A stretch of DNA of 64,000 nt from Lachnospiraceae bacterium. GTDB taxonomy: Bacteria; Bacillota; Clostridia; Lachnospirales; Lachnospiraceae. The position numbers and the translations under genes are program-made. The notes beneath the pieces are model-generated. The model made no database searches. It was given only the letters and a program-made list of their open reading frames with translations, and was not told where the DNA came from. How positions within the stretch are numbered: position 1 is the stretch's first letter; each line of letters begins with the position of its first letter. The stretch is taken from positions 1 through 64,000 of the forward strand of contig SVEN01000004.1 in NCBI GenBank assembly GCA_015057365.1. Reading direction: 5' to 3'. This document shows positions 49,971-57,633 of this stretch, piece by piece.

Positions 49971-51745
49971 ATAAACCTCACCTTCCTCATCCGGTTCACC
50001 GCTGCCAGCACATCTTCCTTCCGCGGTAAATCCATAAATCGCTCACAATCCGTAAAATAGTTACTAAAGATACAGTCAAAGCCTTCCTCTTCCATTCTGC
50101 GGTACAGTGCTTCCAGCTTCGCCCCTACATCAATTCTTGTCTCGTTCAAGGATATCTCCAAATACCGTATCAGAAAGCCCACCGCATTCCGTTGCGCCTG
50201 CGTGATGAAGCCCGACAGCATCCGCAAATCAATAGCTTCTTCACCCACATAAATGATTCCTACATCCGTTACTGCAAGACGTTCCATGCCGTTTTCCGAC
50301 ACAAAGGAGGTAAAACCTTCTCTGCTTAGAATGCGGTTTTGCGTCCAGTCTGCCGGCTCCGGCAGTTCCGGCGCATCTATCGTATCTCCCAACTTTTTCG
50401 CCCCTTCCGTCACGTTATGTATCCGGTAGTCCTCCATCAGATACACCCGGTCTGCCACCGACAAATATTCACCGCTTCCTCCGATAACCAGCACAGTAGA
50501 CACGCCCTCTGTTTCATACAGTTCCCGTACCCGCTCCGTGAAAGGCGTAATAGGCTCCTTCTTTACCAGTTCCCGCATGCGGGCATCCCGTATCATAAAG
50601 TTTGTGGCACTCCGGTCTTCATCAATCAGAAGCAGCTTACTTCCCATGCTGACCGCCTCCATGATGTTTGCCGCCTGAGAGGTGGAACCGGAAGCCCGTT
50701 CCGTGGAAAAGTGTGCCGTATCCTGCCCCGGTATCCATTTGATAAAGGGTGCAATGTTGACATTTTTCACACTTCGTCCGTCCTCCGCCGCGATTCCCAT
50801 AGCTGTAGCATCCGTAATACAAAGCTCTCTGCCGTCGCCCCATGCATGATTATAGATTCCGGCGGAAATCGCCTCAAGTAAGGTGGATTTTCCCGAATAT
50901 CCGCCACCGGTAATTACGGTAACTCCCCGTTTGATGCCCATCCCTTTGACGCCGTATACCTCGATTTCCTCCTCGGGAATCGCCGTAAAAGGCACCGCAT
51001 TCTTCATCGGCAAATCCTTTCCACCTTCCCTTGGCAAAATGCTTCCGTTGGCGAGAAATGCACAATACGGACTCTTCTTCAGCCACTTACGAATGTCCTT
51101 CTGCAACCTTTCCAGTTCCAAGGCATCCGTATACTCATGTTGCTTAAACTCCGCAATATACCGGTCCACCGTATCCGGCAAATCCTGGGTCAGCATCCGC
51201 AGCGTCTTTCGCAGATTCCGCTCCGGCAGCTGTACCTGAAGCATGATGCAAAGGCAAAGCTCCGGCGGCCCCACTTCCTCCGGCGGTATCAAATACACCG
51301 TACCGCCGCTTCCGATGGTATAATCCTTTTTCATGCACATCTTAAAGTACACGGAATTCCTTGCCAGCACTTCCCCTCCCGGACGATAACAGTAATACTT
51401 TCCCTTCTCACTATCCGGCCGGTTCCGGTTGTACAGAGGCTCGTTTAACTCATCAATGTACGGAATAAATGCCCTCAGGCAATAGTCTGCTCCCGCCACA
51501 CTCGTCTCTGTAATTCCCAGATGCCTCACCGGTATCGATATGGTAATGGTGGGCTTATCCTGGGCCAGCTTGTGGGTACGCTCAATCCGGTATCCGATAT
51601 CCTCCCGGTAATAAGTGTTGTCCATATCTTCATAAGGTGCCATAGTTCCCTGATACGGATACACCAACATCCGTCCCTCATACATCTCCTTATACGTCTT
51701 TGTGTTTGCTTCCATACGTAAAATCATTTGTTTCAATCGTTTCAT
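49967..51745 (-). CDS. PF09818-type ABC-class ATPase, paralogue 2
   Basis: This 592-residue ATPase has Walker A ITGGGYSGKSTLLEAI, signature-like STERASGSTSQAANIMEA and Walker B LLLIDEDRSATNFMIRD, as in paralogue 1. The N-terminal 200 residues are predicted soluble and differ more between the two. The ATG at 51745 (MKRLKQMIL) follows AAAGGGGCAGGA; the track start is 18 codons earlier. It is the first gene of the three-gene unit. Upstream lie a structured repeat and the 19-codon gene. Confidence 0.85.
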   Translation of the reverse strand: MKRLKQMILRMEANTKTYKEMYEGRMLVYPYQGTMAPYEDMDNTYYREDIGYRIERTHKLAQDKPTITISIPVRHLGITETSVAGADYCLRAFIPYIDELNEPLYNRNRPDSEKGKYYCYRPGGEVLARNSVYFKMCMKKDYTIGSGGTVYLIPPEEVGPPELCLCIMLQVQLPERNLRKTLRMLTQDLPDTVDRYIAEFKQHEYTDALELERLQKDIRKWLKKSPYCAFLANGSILPREGGKDLPMKNAVPFTAIPEEEIEVYGVKGMGIKRGVTVITGGGYSGKSTLLEAISAGIYNHAWGDGRELCITDATAMGIAAEDGRSVKNVNIAPFIKWIPGQDTAHFSTERASGSTSQAANIMEAVSMGSKLLLIDEDRSATNFMIRDARMRELVKKEPITPFTERVRELYETEGVSTVLVIGGSGEYLSVADRVYLMEDYRIHNVTEGAKKLGDTIDAPELPEPADWTQNRILSREGFTSFVSENGMERLAVTDVGIIYVGEEAIDLRMLSGFITQAQRNAVGFLIRYLEISLNETRIDVGAKLEALYRRMEEEGFDCIFSNYFTDCERFMDLPRKEDVLAAVNRMRKVRFI

Positions 51746-51935
51746 GGTATCCTGCCCCTTTCGTTTGTGTGCAAGGCAAAATTGTCCCGCAAAGAGCATG
51801 AATCCGTTTTGCGGAATCTCCCTCCGGGCTCGTCGAATGTGACCTCTTCCTTGCTGTTTGTTTCACTTGATTTAGTTACTGATTTTGTTGGGAATAAAAA
51901 GAGAAATTCTTATTTAGATCGGGGTTGAAAAGAAT

Positions 51936-52014
51936 GGCGGGCGCGTTCGCATAATCATAGATTTTCGGAAACAAGTTTCCAAAATCTCTTCTATGCTCAC
52001 TTTGCCTGCACGCA
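51936..52014 (-). repeat. Hairpin repeat, copy B
   Basis: On the minus strand it begins GCGTGCAGGCAAAGTGAG and ends GCGAACGCGCCCGCC. Between them is a long stem AGATTTTGGAAAC-TT-GTTTCCGAAAATCT with a one-base bulge. Copy A at 52262 (plus strand) has the same borders around a different inner stem. Confidence 0.6.
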
Positions 52015-52017
52015 GAA

Positions 52018-52041
52018 AGGGCACGTCCGCGGACGTGCCCT
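52018..52041 (-). terminator. Perfect palindrome after the 19-codon gene
   Basis: AGGGCACGTCCGCGGACGTGCCCT is palindromic over all 24 bases. On the minus strand it lies 29 bases after the small gene's stop codon and is followed by TTCTGC, a weak T run, so termination is likely but not certain. Confidence 0.6.
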
Positions 52042-52070
52042 AAAAACTCACCTAAAAAATCCCTGTGCAA

Positions 52071-52130
52071 TTAGAACTTGGACAGAGCTACGGCGACCGA
52101 TACAACATCCGACTTAAATAAGATTGTCAT
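52071..52130 (-). CDS. 19-codon gene of unknown function
   Basis: This gene is too short for the ORF track. It encodes MTILFKSDVVSVAVALSKF. The support is unusually strong for its size: a TTGACA-17-TATAAT promoter, GGAGG eight bases before the ATG, a leader of about 43 bases, and a palindromic terminator-like hairpin after the stop. The peptide is amphipathic or hydrophobic (VVSVAVAL) and has no Cys. It could be a second small toxin, a leader peptide for the ATPase unit, or the coding part of a regulatory RNA. It is divergent from toxin copy 2. Confidence 0.6.
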   Translation of the reverse strand: MTILFKSDVVSVAVALSKF

Positions 52131-52179
52131 ACAAATCGCCTCCTAACCATAAAAGCAAAAAACTATCACTACGCTGACC

Positions 52180-52208
52180 ATTATAATCACACTTCCGAAA
52201 TCTGTCAA
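52180..52208 (-). promoter_or_regulatory. Consensus promoter of the 19-codon gene
   Basis: TTGACA (52203-52208), a 17-base spacer and TATAAT (52180-52185) match the sigma-A consensus exactly. The LexA-type box of the divergent toxin lies 23 bases upstream. Confidence 0.8.
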
Positions 52209-52228
52209 CATCTTTTTTAAAATCCATA

Positions 52229-52257
52229 TTGAACATTTGTTCTTGTTGCGTTATAAC
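52229..52257 (+). promoter_or_regulatory. Toxin promoter, copy 2, with LexA-type box
   Basis: TTGAAC, a 17-base spacer and TATAAC are present. GAACATTTGTTC (52231-52242) is identical to the box at copy 1 and has the same place relative to the -35. Confidence 0.75.
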
Positions 52258-52261
52258 ATCC

Positions 52262-52395
52262 GCGAAGGCAAAGTGAGTGTGTATGATGAAGAACGATGGA
52301 TGTGAACATCCAAGAAGGATTCATCATACATACGAACGCGCACGCGATCCTTGGAAGACGAAGTATTCCAAGGATTTGCCAAGCGGGCAAATCGA
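52262..52395 (+). repeat. Structured insertion in the toxin 2 leader, with hairpin repeat copy A
   Basis: Compared with copy 1, about 125 bases are inserted between the -10 and the shared GAACAATCGTGTTACAGGG. The insert starts GCGAAGGCAAAGTGAG and holds stems GTATGATGAA..TTCATCATAC, ATCCTTGGAA..TTCCAAGGAT and ATTTGCC..GGCAAAT, with GAACGCGCACGC between them. The borders match copy B at 51936. The 131-2451 interval therefore holds the promoters and this leader, and no other gene. Confidence 0.6.
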
Positions 52396-52451
52396 ACAAT
52401 CGTGTTACAGGGTGGGTTGACCTTCATTCTTACAGAATGGAGGTGATGCTT

Positions 52452-52547
52452 ATGAAGAATCAAAACAAGTATGATTTTAAAGACTTGTTATCTTTTGGTC
52501 TCTTTATATTAGCATTACTTACATTCGTTTTTACGTTTTGTAAGTAA
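52452..52547 (+). CDS. Small hydrophobic toxin-like peptide, copy 2
   Basis: The gene encodes 31 residues, MKNQNKYDFKD followed by the helix LLSFGLFILALLTFVFTF and CK, differing from copy 1 at four conservative positions. ATGGAGGTG serves as ribosome site; ATGs six and 18 bases earlier are not conserved in copy 1. It shares with copy 1 the LexA-type promoter, the 5'/3' complementary segments (GGTGGGTTGACCTT with AAGGTCAACCCACC, 14 of 14), the bidirectional hairpin and the antisense promoter. A membrane-acting type I toxin is the best guess. Confidence 0.75.
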   Translation: MKNQNKYDFKDLLSFGLFILALLTFVFTFCK

Positions 52548-52555
52548 TCAAACAT

Positions 52556-52605
52556 AGAAAAAACCGCCCTCATAACTTTGACCGAGTGATTAGGGCGGCT
52601 TTTCT
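52556..52605. terminator. Bidirectional hairpin, toxin locus copy 2
   Basis: The stem CCGCCCT/AGGGCGG has the same loop as at copy 1, with GGCTTTTC on plus and GGTTTTTTC on minus. A second hairpin and T run follow at 52625-52655. Confidence 0.7.
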
Positions 52606-52657
52606 AACTTTAATCCTTAAGGTCAACCCACCTTGTGGGCGGTTGTTCCTTTTTCTG
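52558..52657 (-). ncRNA. Predicted antisense (antitoxin) RNA, copy 2
   Basis: A promoter TTGCGA-17-TAAACT (52663-52691) would start an RNA of about 100 nucleotides that ends at the shared hairpin and is complementary to the toxin mRNA 3' region. Ends are estimates. Confidence 0.6.
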
Positions 52658-52662
52658 ATTTT

Positions 52663-52691
52663 AGTTTATCACATTTTTTCTGCTTTCGCAA
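52663..52691 (-). promoter_or_regulatory. Antisense RNA promoter, copy 2
   Basis: On the minus strand TTGCGA, a 17-base spacer and TAAACT (TGA before the -10) are read, matching the arrangement of copy 1. It lies 34 bases after the GH120 stop codon. Confidence 0.65.
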
Positions 52692-52724
52692 TCCTTTTTT
52701 GATATACGTCTCAAATCTCAAAAC

Positions 52725-54749
52725 TTACAGTTCAAACTCCGCATCCTGCTTCGCATTACCCATTACCTCGAACGGTCCCGGAGTAACATTGCCTGCCGGA
52801 CGCTTCTTTCCGAAGAAATCCGTATCAAATACAATGTTGGTACCGTCCGGATTCTCGTATGCCATTTCCGCATGGTAGGATGTACCGAGGGTATCTGCGG
52901 ATAACAGCTCAGAACCTTCTCCGCCCAGCAGGTCTGCATTTTTAATACATACCTTTACGCTCTTCTTATCCTCGGAAACCGTTACCGTAATGCCCGGCTC
53001 TGCACATACCTTTGCTTCCGGTTCATGAGAGCAGCCTACAGCTCCGCCGAAATATGCATTTCCCTTAATCTGCACCGGAATTGCCCAACGACCTAGCGGG
53101 AAAATACTGCCGTACTTCTCGATACGCTCCTTACGCTCCTCTTCCGTGTACTCCCACGGCATCTTCTCATCACCGGTCGGATACTTGTCGTAGCAGGAAA
53201 GTCCCGCCGGATGCAAATAGCAGATAGAATCCGCCGGTACACCGTCCATCACCGGACCGCCGTCCTCTCGTTCCTTACGCTCCGGAAGCGGCAAATGCTC
53301 GAAGAAGGTCATCGGCTTTACGTCCTTATCGCCGTCACCTAAGAACAGGTTATTGACATAACGGTCGTCTCCGCCGGAGAAATTGTTGTATCCTGCCATC
53401 GCAGTCTCGTGCGGGAAATGATACGGTGTTGAACGGCCCAGCTCTTCCTTCGGCAAAATTCTGCCTGCAAACAGGTTATGTACAAAAGCACCGCCCTGTG
53501 CCATGTTTCTGAAGTTCATCGGGGACAGGAACAAGTTGTGGTCCACCAAATACGGTCCGTGACATACTTCCACAAAGAAGTCCTCGGAAAGGTTGTCAAA
53601 GAACACATTTCTGCTGATACGGGTACCCTGTGCCTGCCAGTCCAGCCATACCGCACGATAGCAACCGTAAATCTTGTTATTCGTAATCTGAGTGTCCAAA
53701 GATGCATGAAGCTTAATACCTGCCACTTCCGCACCATGGAACACACGCTTATGATGAATTCTGTAAATGGTGTTTCCGGTAATGGTACTGAAGGCGCCGC
53801 CCAAATGGCCTACCACACCGGCCTGCTCACAATCGTGAATCACGTTGTTGCGTACCATGTGACTGCCGATAAAGTCCTTGTGCCAGTTTCCGTGAAGAGC
53901 TCTGAAAATAACCTCCTGCTCTCTCTGGGTACCTCCCTTACCCTTGCCGTCGGACCACTCGTTGTGACCGGTGCTGATGTCCTTTCCGAGGCTGACACCC
54001 ACACACTTGGAACCGAAGATCTCATTATCTTCGATAATCCAGCCCTTACTCCAGTGCGGTCCGATAAGGCCCTCCTGAAGTGCCGTCGGCGGAGCCCACT
54101 GCGGAGCGCCCTGACAAATGGTAAAGCCCTTTACGGTAATATAGTTGAGACCTGTCTTTTCCGGCCAGAAGCAGAACGGACGCACCGTAATTTCCACATC
54201 TTCCTTGGTCGGGTCCGCATCACCGAAATTTGCCCAAATCTTTGTAGTCTTCTCACCTGCTTCCGCATACCAAACAAGCTTCGATTCCTCCGGATACTTC
54301 GCCTGCGGCCAAACCTCCGGGTTCGTCAGCTTTTCTACGGATTCTGCCTCATACATCGGCAATTTATTCAAATACACATCGCCAAGATGCGGTACAAAGG
54401 CGCCCTTAAACAGCCAGTCACCGTACAAATCTTCCTTGAACGGATTGCGGTCCGTAAATAAGCTGTTGTCTACTTCGGTACTCCATACCTGACCGCCTTC
54501 GTTCTTCCAGTCTTTCACCTCTTCCGCACCGGAAATCACTACTTCTCCGTCACCTGCAGACCGATACACGATTCTTGCATCCTCGGTTCCCCCGTTTTCC
54601 GGGCGTACCCATTCTCTGTACACACCGGCATGTACCGTAACCGTATCTCCGGCCACAGCCACCTTAGCTGCATGAGAAATGGTTAAAAACGGCTGTTCCG
54701 CGGTTCCTAACGCTGCGTCATTTCCTGTTTTCGCTACATGATACTCCAT
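52725..54749 (-). CDS. GH120 beta-xylosidase
   Basis: This 674-residue right-handed beta-helix enzyme closely follows the XylC pattern of Thermoanaerobacterium (MEYHVAKTGNDAALGT, AGDTVTVHAGVYREWV). Repeated helix coils contain N-I and NNKIYG-type turns. The likely catalytic pair is Asp370 in AVWLDWQAQGT and Glu394 in FFVEVCHGP. There is no signal peptide, so it acts on imported xylo-oligosaccharides. It lies 30 bases after the GH3 gene and is probably co-transcribed. GH120 is a small family, so recognition by eye rests on the N-terminal motif and the catalytic region. Confidence 0.88.
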   Translation of the reverse strand: MEYHVAKTGNDAALGTAEQPFLTISHAAKVAVAGDTVTVHAGVYREWVRPENGGTEDARIVYRSAGDGEVVISGAEEVKDWKNEGGQVWSTEVDNSLFTDRNPFKEDLYGDWLFKGAFVPHLGDVYLNKLPMYEAESVEKLTNPEVWPQAKYPEESKLVWYAEAGEKTTKIWANFGDADPTKEDVEITVRPFCFWPEKTGLNYITVKGFTICQGAPQWAPPTALQEGLIGPHWSKGWIIEDNEIFGSKCVGVSLGKDISTGHNEWSDGKGKGGTQREQEVIFRALHGNWHKDFIGSHMVRNNVIHDCEQAGVVGHLGGAFSTITGNTIYRIHHKRVFHGAEVAGIKLHASLDTQITNNKIYGCYRAVWLDWQAQGTRISRNVFFDNLSEDFFVEVCHGPYLVDHNLFLSPMNFRNMAQGGAFVHNLFAGRILPKEELGRSTPYHFPHETAMAGYNNFSGGDDRYVNNLFLGDGDKDVKPMTFFEHLPLPERKEREDGGPVMDGVPADSICYLHPAGLSCYDKYPTGDEKMPWEYTEEERKERIEKYGSIFPLGRWAIPVQIKGNAYFGGAVGCSHEPEAKVCAEPGITVTVSEDKKSVKVCIKNADLLGGEGSELLSADTLGTSYHAEMAYENPDGTNIVFDTDFFGKKRPAGNVTPGPFEVMGNAKQDAEFEL

Positions 54750-54779
54750 AATAAACCTCCTCGTATAATAAGTTTTATC

Positions 54780-57530
54780 TTACTTTATCTTTTCAATTAC
54801 AATCTTATGAAAATCGATTCCGTTCTGGGCAAAGGCCAGACGTACTCTGGTCGGCTGGAAGGTGAGCATATATTCGCCCGTAAAGGACATCGGCTCTCCG
54901 TTTGTTCCGTGCCAGGTAAAGGTATCGTGTGCCGTTCCCATAAAGTACAGTGTCACCGGCATCTGTGCCAGCTCGCCGGCCATAGAGCTTGCGGTAAAGG
55001 TAAAGCGGTATTTGGTAACCTCCTCTACATTTAACATAAAGGTATGATGACCGCCTTTTTTACTGTGTACTCCGGTCAAATCAATTTCCAGATAATCCCC
55101 GAGATTATAGGTATAGCTTCCGTTTACTCCGTCCTCTTCATCCTCCGCATGATAATTCACACGCTCAACCTCGTCATCCATACCGCGAAGGCGCTTGAAT
55201 GCATGGGTAGTTAGGATAAAACGACAGATATTTGCTGCATTTCTCTGTAATTCCGCCCGGGTCAAAGAACCGTCTGCCAGAGCTTCCATCACGTTGTCAT
55301 CATGGGTCAAACTGTCTCTGGTTACCATATATACATCGTTCTGAGACATGGCAAGTGCAGCAAAATCCCGCTTATCCACCGGCTGATTTCGTCTGTTAAT
55401 GGCAGCCCACCAGTCAGTCATTACCATACCGTCAAAGCCCCAGTCATCACGTAAAATCGCCGTTGCCAAGTCATAATTTCCTGCGGTCCAGACTCCGTTT
55501 AAGGAACCGTAGGTGGTCATAATCGTTTGTGCCTTACCATCCTTTACCGCAATTTCAAAGCATTTCAAATAAATCTCTCGAAGGGCTCTCTCGGAAATTA
55601 CGGAATCCGAGGTATGACGTCCGGACTCCTGATCGTTTCCGCAAAAATGCTTAACGGTACCGGTTACGCCTGCAGAATGGAAGCCTTTCAGTTCCGCAGA
55701 CGCCATAGTTCCGGTGAGATACGGATCCTCCGAGAAATACTCGAAGTTACGTCCGTTTAACGGATGGCGATGCAGATTCATGCCCGGTCCCAGCATACAA
55801 TCCACTTTATGATACGCCGCTTCCAAACCGAAACAGGTAAATAATTCATAAATCAATTCCTTGTTAAAGGTAGATGCGATTAATGTACCGTTCGGAATAC
55901 TGAAGGCCTTGGTGCCGCAGTCCATACGAATACCGGCCGGTCCGTCCGCACAACAACCGCACGGAATCCCGAACGCCAGCAACTCATCGGTTACACCACC
56001 GAAGGTAGATGCGGTACCCGGCGTAACCTTCGGGCTGCTCATCCCCTCTCCGCGGATAATGCACGCCAGATTCTCATCGGAGAACTGGGCAATAAACGCA
56101 TCCATGGAAACCTTACCGTCTGCCACGTCGGCCAGCTTAATTCCCTTATCACCGGTGTAAGCAAGCTCCTTCGGCATACGCTCTTTTCTGCGTACCTCAT
56201 CCTGCGGTTCCACCGCCGGCACTTCTTCAAAGCTTACCTTATAGCCGTCACCGTCCTTCTCCGGAACCATGCGCGGATAAGAACGCTCCGGTGCCAGCAC
56301 CTGCTCGTGCTCGGACATCACATAAGTCTCCGGTACATTGGTAGACGCTGCCTTCTTTGCACTACGCACATCCGCACCTACGTAGAAAATATATTCTCCC
56401 GCTTCCAACACAAAACAGGACTTATGTCCGGTCTTCCCGAAATCATCAAAGGAAGCAAAATCCTCTGTCTTTACAACTACCGTCAGCACCTGCGTTTCTC
56501 CCGGTGCCAGTTCCTTCGTCTTTTCAAATCCGCACAGCACTCTGGCCGGTTTGCCGAGAAGTCCCTGCGGTGCCTCACAATACACCTGCACTACTTCTTT
56601 GCCGGATGCATCGCCGGTATTGGTTACCGCCACCTCTAACGTCACGCCCTCCTTCGCTACGGAAACCGACTTCGTCTCCATGGAAAAGGTCGTATAGGAA
56701 AGACCGAAGCCGAACGGGTACATGACCTTATCCTTGGCAAAAGTCTCAAAATAGCGATAGCCCACATAAATATCTTCCGTGTAGAAATTCCGCTCCCTGC
56801 TTCCGAAATACGGGTGAGACGGGTAATCTTCTATCGCGTACGCAATCGTATCCGGCAATTTACCGGACGGGCTCACCTGACCGGTAAGAACCTGCGCCGT
56901 ACCGGTTCCGCCAAGCATACCGCCCTGCCAGCCGTACAACACTGCCTCCGGCTCATACTTTGTTACAAAGCTCATATCGATAAGCCCGCCCACATTCAGA
57001 AGCACCACCATCTTTTTAAAGTGCTTCCGCACCTTGGCAAGCATCGCATCCTCTTCGTCACTTAAGAAATACGCACCCTTTTCCGCTCGATTGTCCTGGT
57101 CCTCCCCGGCGGTACGTCCGAGAATTACAAGAGCCACCTCAGACTCAGCCGCTACCTTTTCACAAAGAGCATCGGAAAGCTCCATTTCCTTCTGGCTCCA
57201 AGGCTCTGCGCCCCAGCCGGTCCCTAAATCAAAGGGATGCTCCAGACACCAGTTTTCATATACCGAAAGCAGCTCGCGATTTACCTCTACCGCGCCGCAC
57301 TCTAAAAGACCTTCCGTAATCCCCACTACATGAGATACATTTACCATACCGCCGGAGCCGGTTCCGCTCTTATAGTAATCCAGCTGAATCCTGCCGAATA
57401 CCGCTACCTTTTCCTCTTTTTTAAACGGCAATACCTTGTTCTCGTTGCGAAGCAGAACACATCCCTCCGCCACCGAGGCAACCGCCTTTTCCGAATAATA
57501 CTTCCAATCCAATACCTTCTTCTGTCCCAT
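54780..57530 (-). CDS. GH3 glycoside hydrolase with swapped domain order
   Basis: At 916 residues the domain order is inverted. The alpha/beta sandwich comes first (VLLRNENKVLPF, AVLYGWQGGMLGGTG, PFGFGLSYTTF), then a fibronectin III-like part at about 280-390. The catalytic barrel follows at about 490-790, with ADGPAGIRM, KHFCGNDQESGRH and the nucleophile Asp in GMVMTDWWAAI. A further beta-domain of about 110 residues ends the protein (DLTGVHSKKGGHHTFML). This order is known from some rumen bacterial beta-glucosidases. There is no signal peptide. AGAAAGGA precedes the ATG. It heads the pair with the GH120 gene. Confidence 0.9.
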   Translation of the reverse strand: MGQKKVLDWKYYSEKAVASVAEGCVLLRNENKVLPFKKEEKVAVFGRIQLDYYKSGTGSGGMVNVSHVVGITEGLLECGAVEVNRELLSVYENWCLEHPFDLGTGWGAEPWSQKEMELSDALCEKVAAESEVALVILGRTAGEDQDNRAEKGAYFLSDEEDAMLAKVRKHFKKMVVLLNVGGLIDMSFVTKYEPEAVLYGWQGGMLGGTGTAQVLTGQVSPSGKLPDTIAYAIEDYPSHPYFGSRERNFYTEDIYVGYRYFETFAKDKVMYPFGFGLSYTTFSMETKSVSVAKEGVTLEVAVTNTGDASGKEVVQVYCEAPQGLLGKPARVLCGFEKTKELAPGETQVLTVVVKTEDFASFDDFGKTGHKSCFVLEAGEYIFYVGADVRSAKKAASTNVPETYVMSEHEQVLAPERSYPRMVPEKDGDGYKVSFEEVPAVEPQDEVRRKERMPKELAYTGDKGIKLADVADGKVSMDAFIAQFSDENLACIIRGEGMSSPKVTPGTASTFGGVTDELLAFGIPCGCCADGPAGIRMDCGTKAFSIPNGTLIASTFNKELIYELFTCFGLEAAYHKVDCMLGPGMNLHRHPLNGRNFEYFSEDPYLTGTMASAELKGFHSAGVTGTVKHFCGNDQESGRHTSDSVISERALREIYLKCFEIAVKDGKAQTIMTTYGSLNGVWTAGNYDLATAILRDDWGFDGMVMTDWWAAINRRNQPVDKRDFAALAMSQNDVYMVTRDSLTHDDNVMEALADGSLTRAELQRNAANICRFILTTHAFKRLRGMDDEVERVNYHAEDEEDGVNGSYTYNLGDYLEIDLTGVHSKKGGHHTFMLNVEEVTKYRFTFTASSMAGELAQMPVTLYFMGTAHDTFTWHGTNGEPMSFTGEYMLTFQPTRVRLAFAQNGIDFHKIVIEKIK

Positions 57531-57633
57531 AAAAATCCTTTCTGCCGAACCGACCGCATCTTTGTCCGCTGTACAACCTGCACTTTTACTCCGTTTCCGG
57601 CACTTCGCACCGCTTACACCATGCAGGAATTTT

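Larger units (their letters stand above)
51746..52070. other. Structured non-coding stretch upstream of ATPase 2
   Basis: This stretch holds one copy of a hairpin repeat (51936-52014) and a 24-base perfect palindrome (52018-52041); the remaining 190 bases before the ATPase gene are AT-rich. The 64-residue ORF in the track here crosses the hairpins and is not convincing. Confidence 0.5.

Noticed and set aside
51876-52070. 64-residue minus-strand ORF (MHRDFLGEFLGHVRG)
   Set aside because: It runs through the 24-base palindrome and the hairpin repeat and lacks a ribosome site.
51936-52395. CRISPR array or integron attC cluster
   Set aside because: There are only two copies, in opposite orientation, without regular spacing, and no cas or integrase gene is near.
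52296-52451. 83-residue version of the toxin 2 ORF
   Set aside because: The extra residues come from the structured leader; copy 1 has no equivalent and the ribosome site is next to the later ATG.
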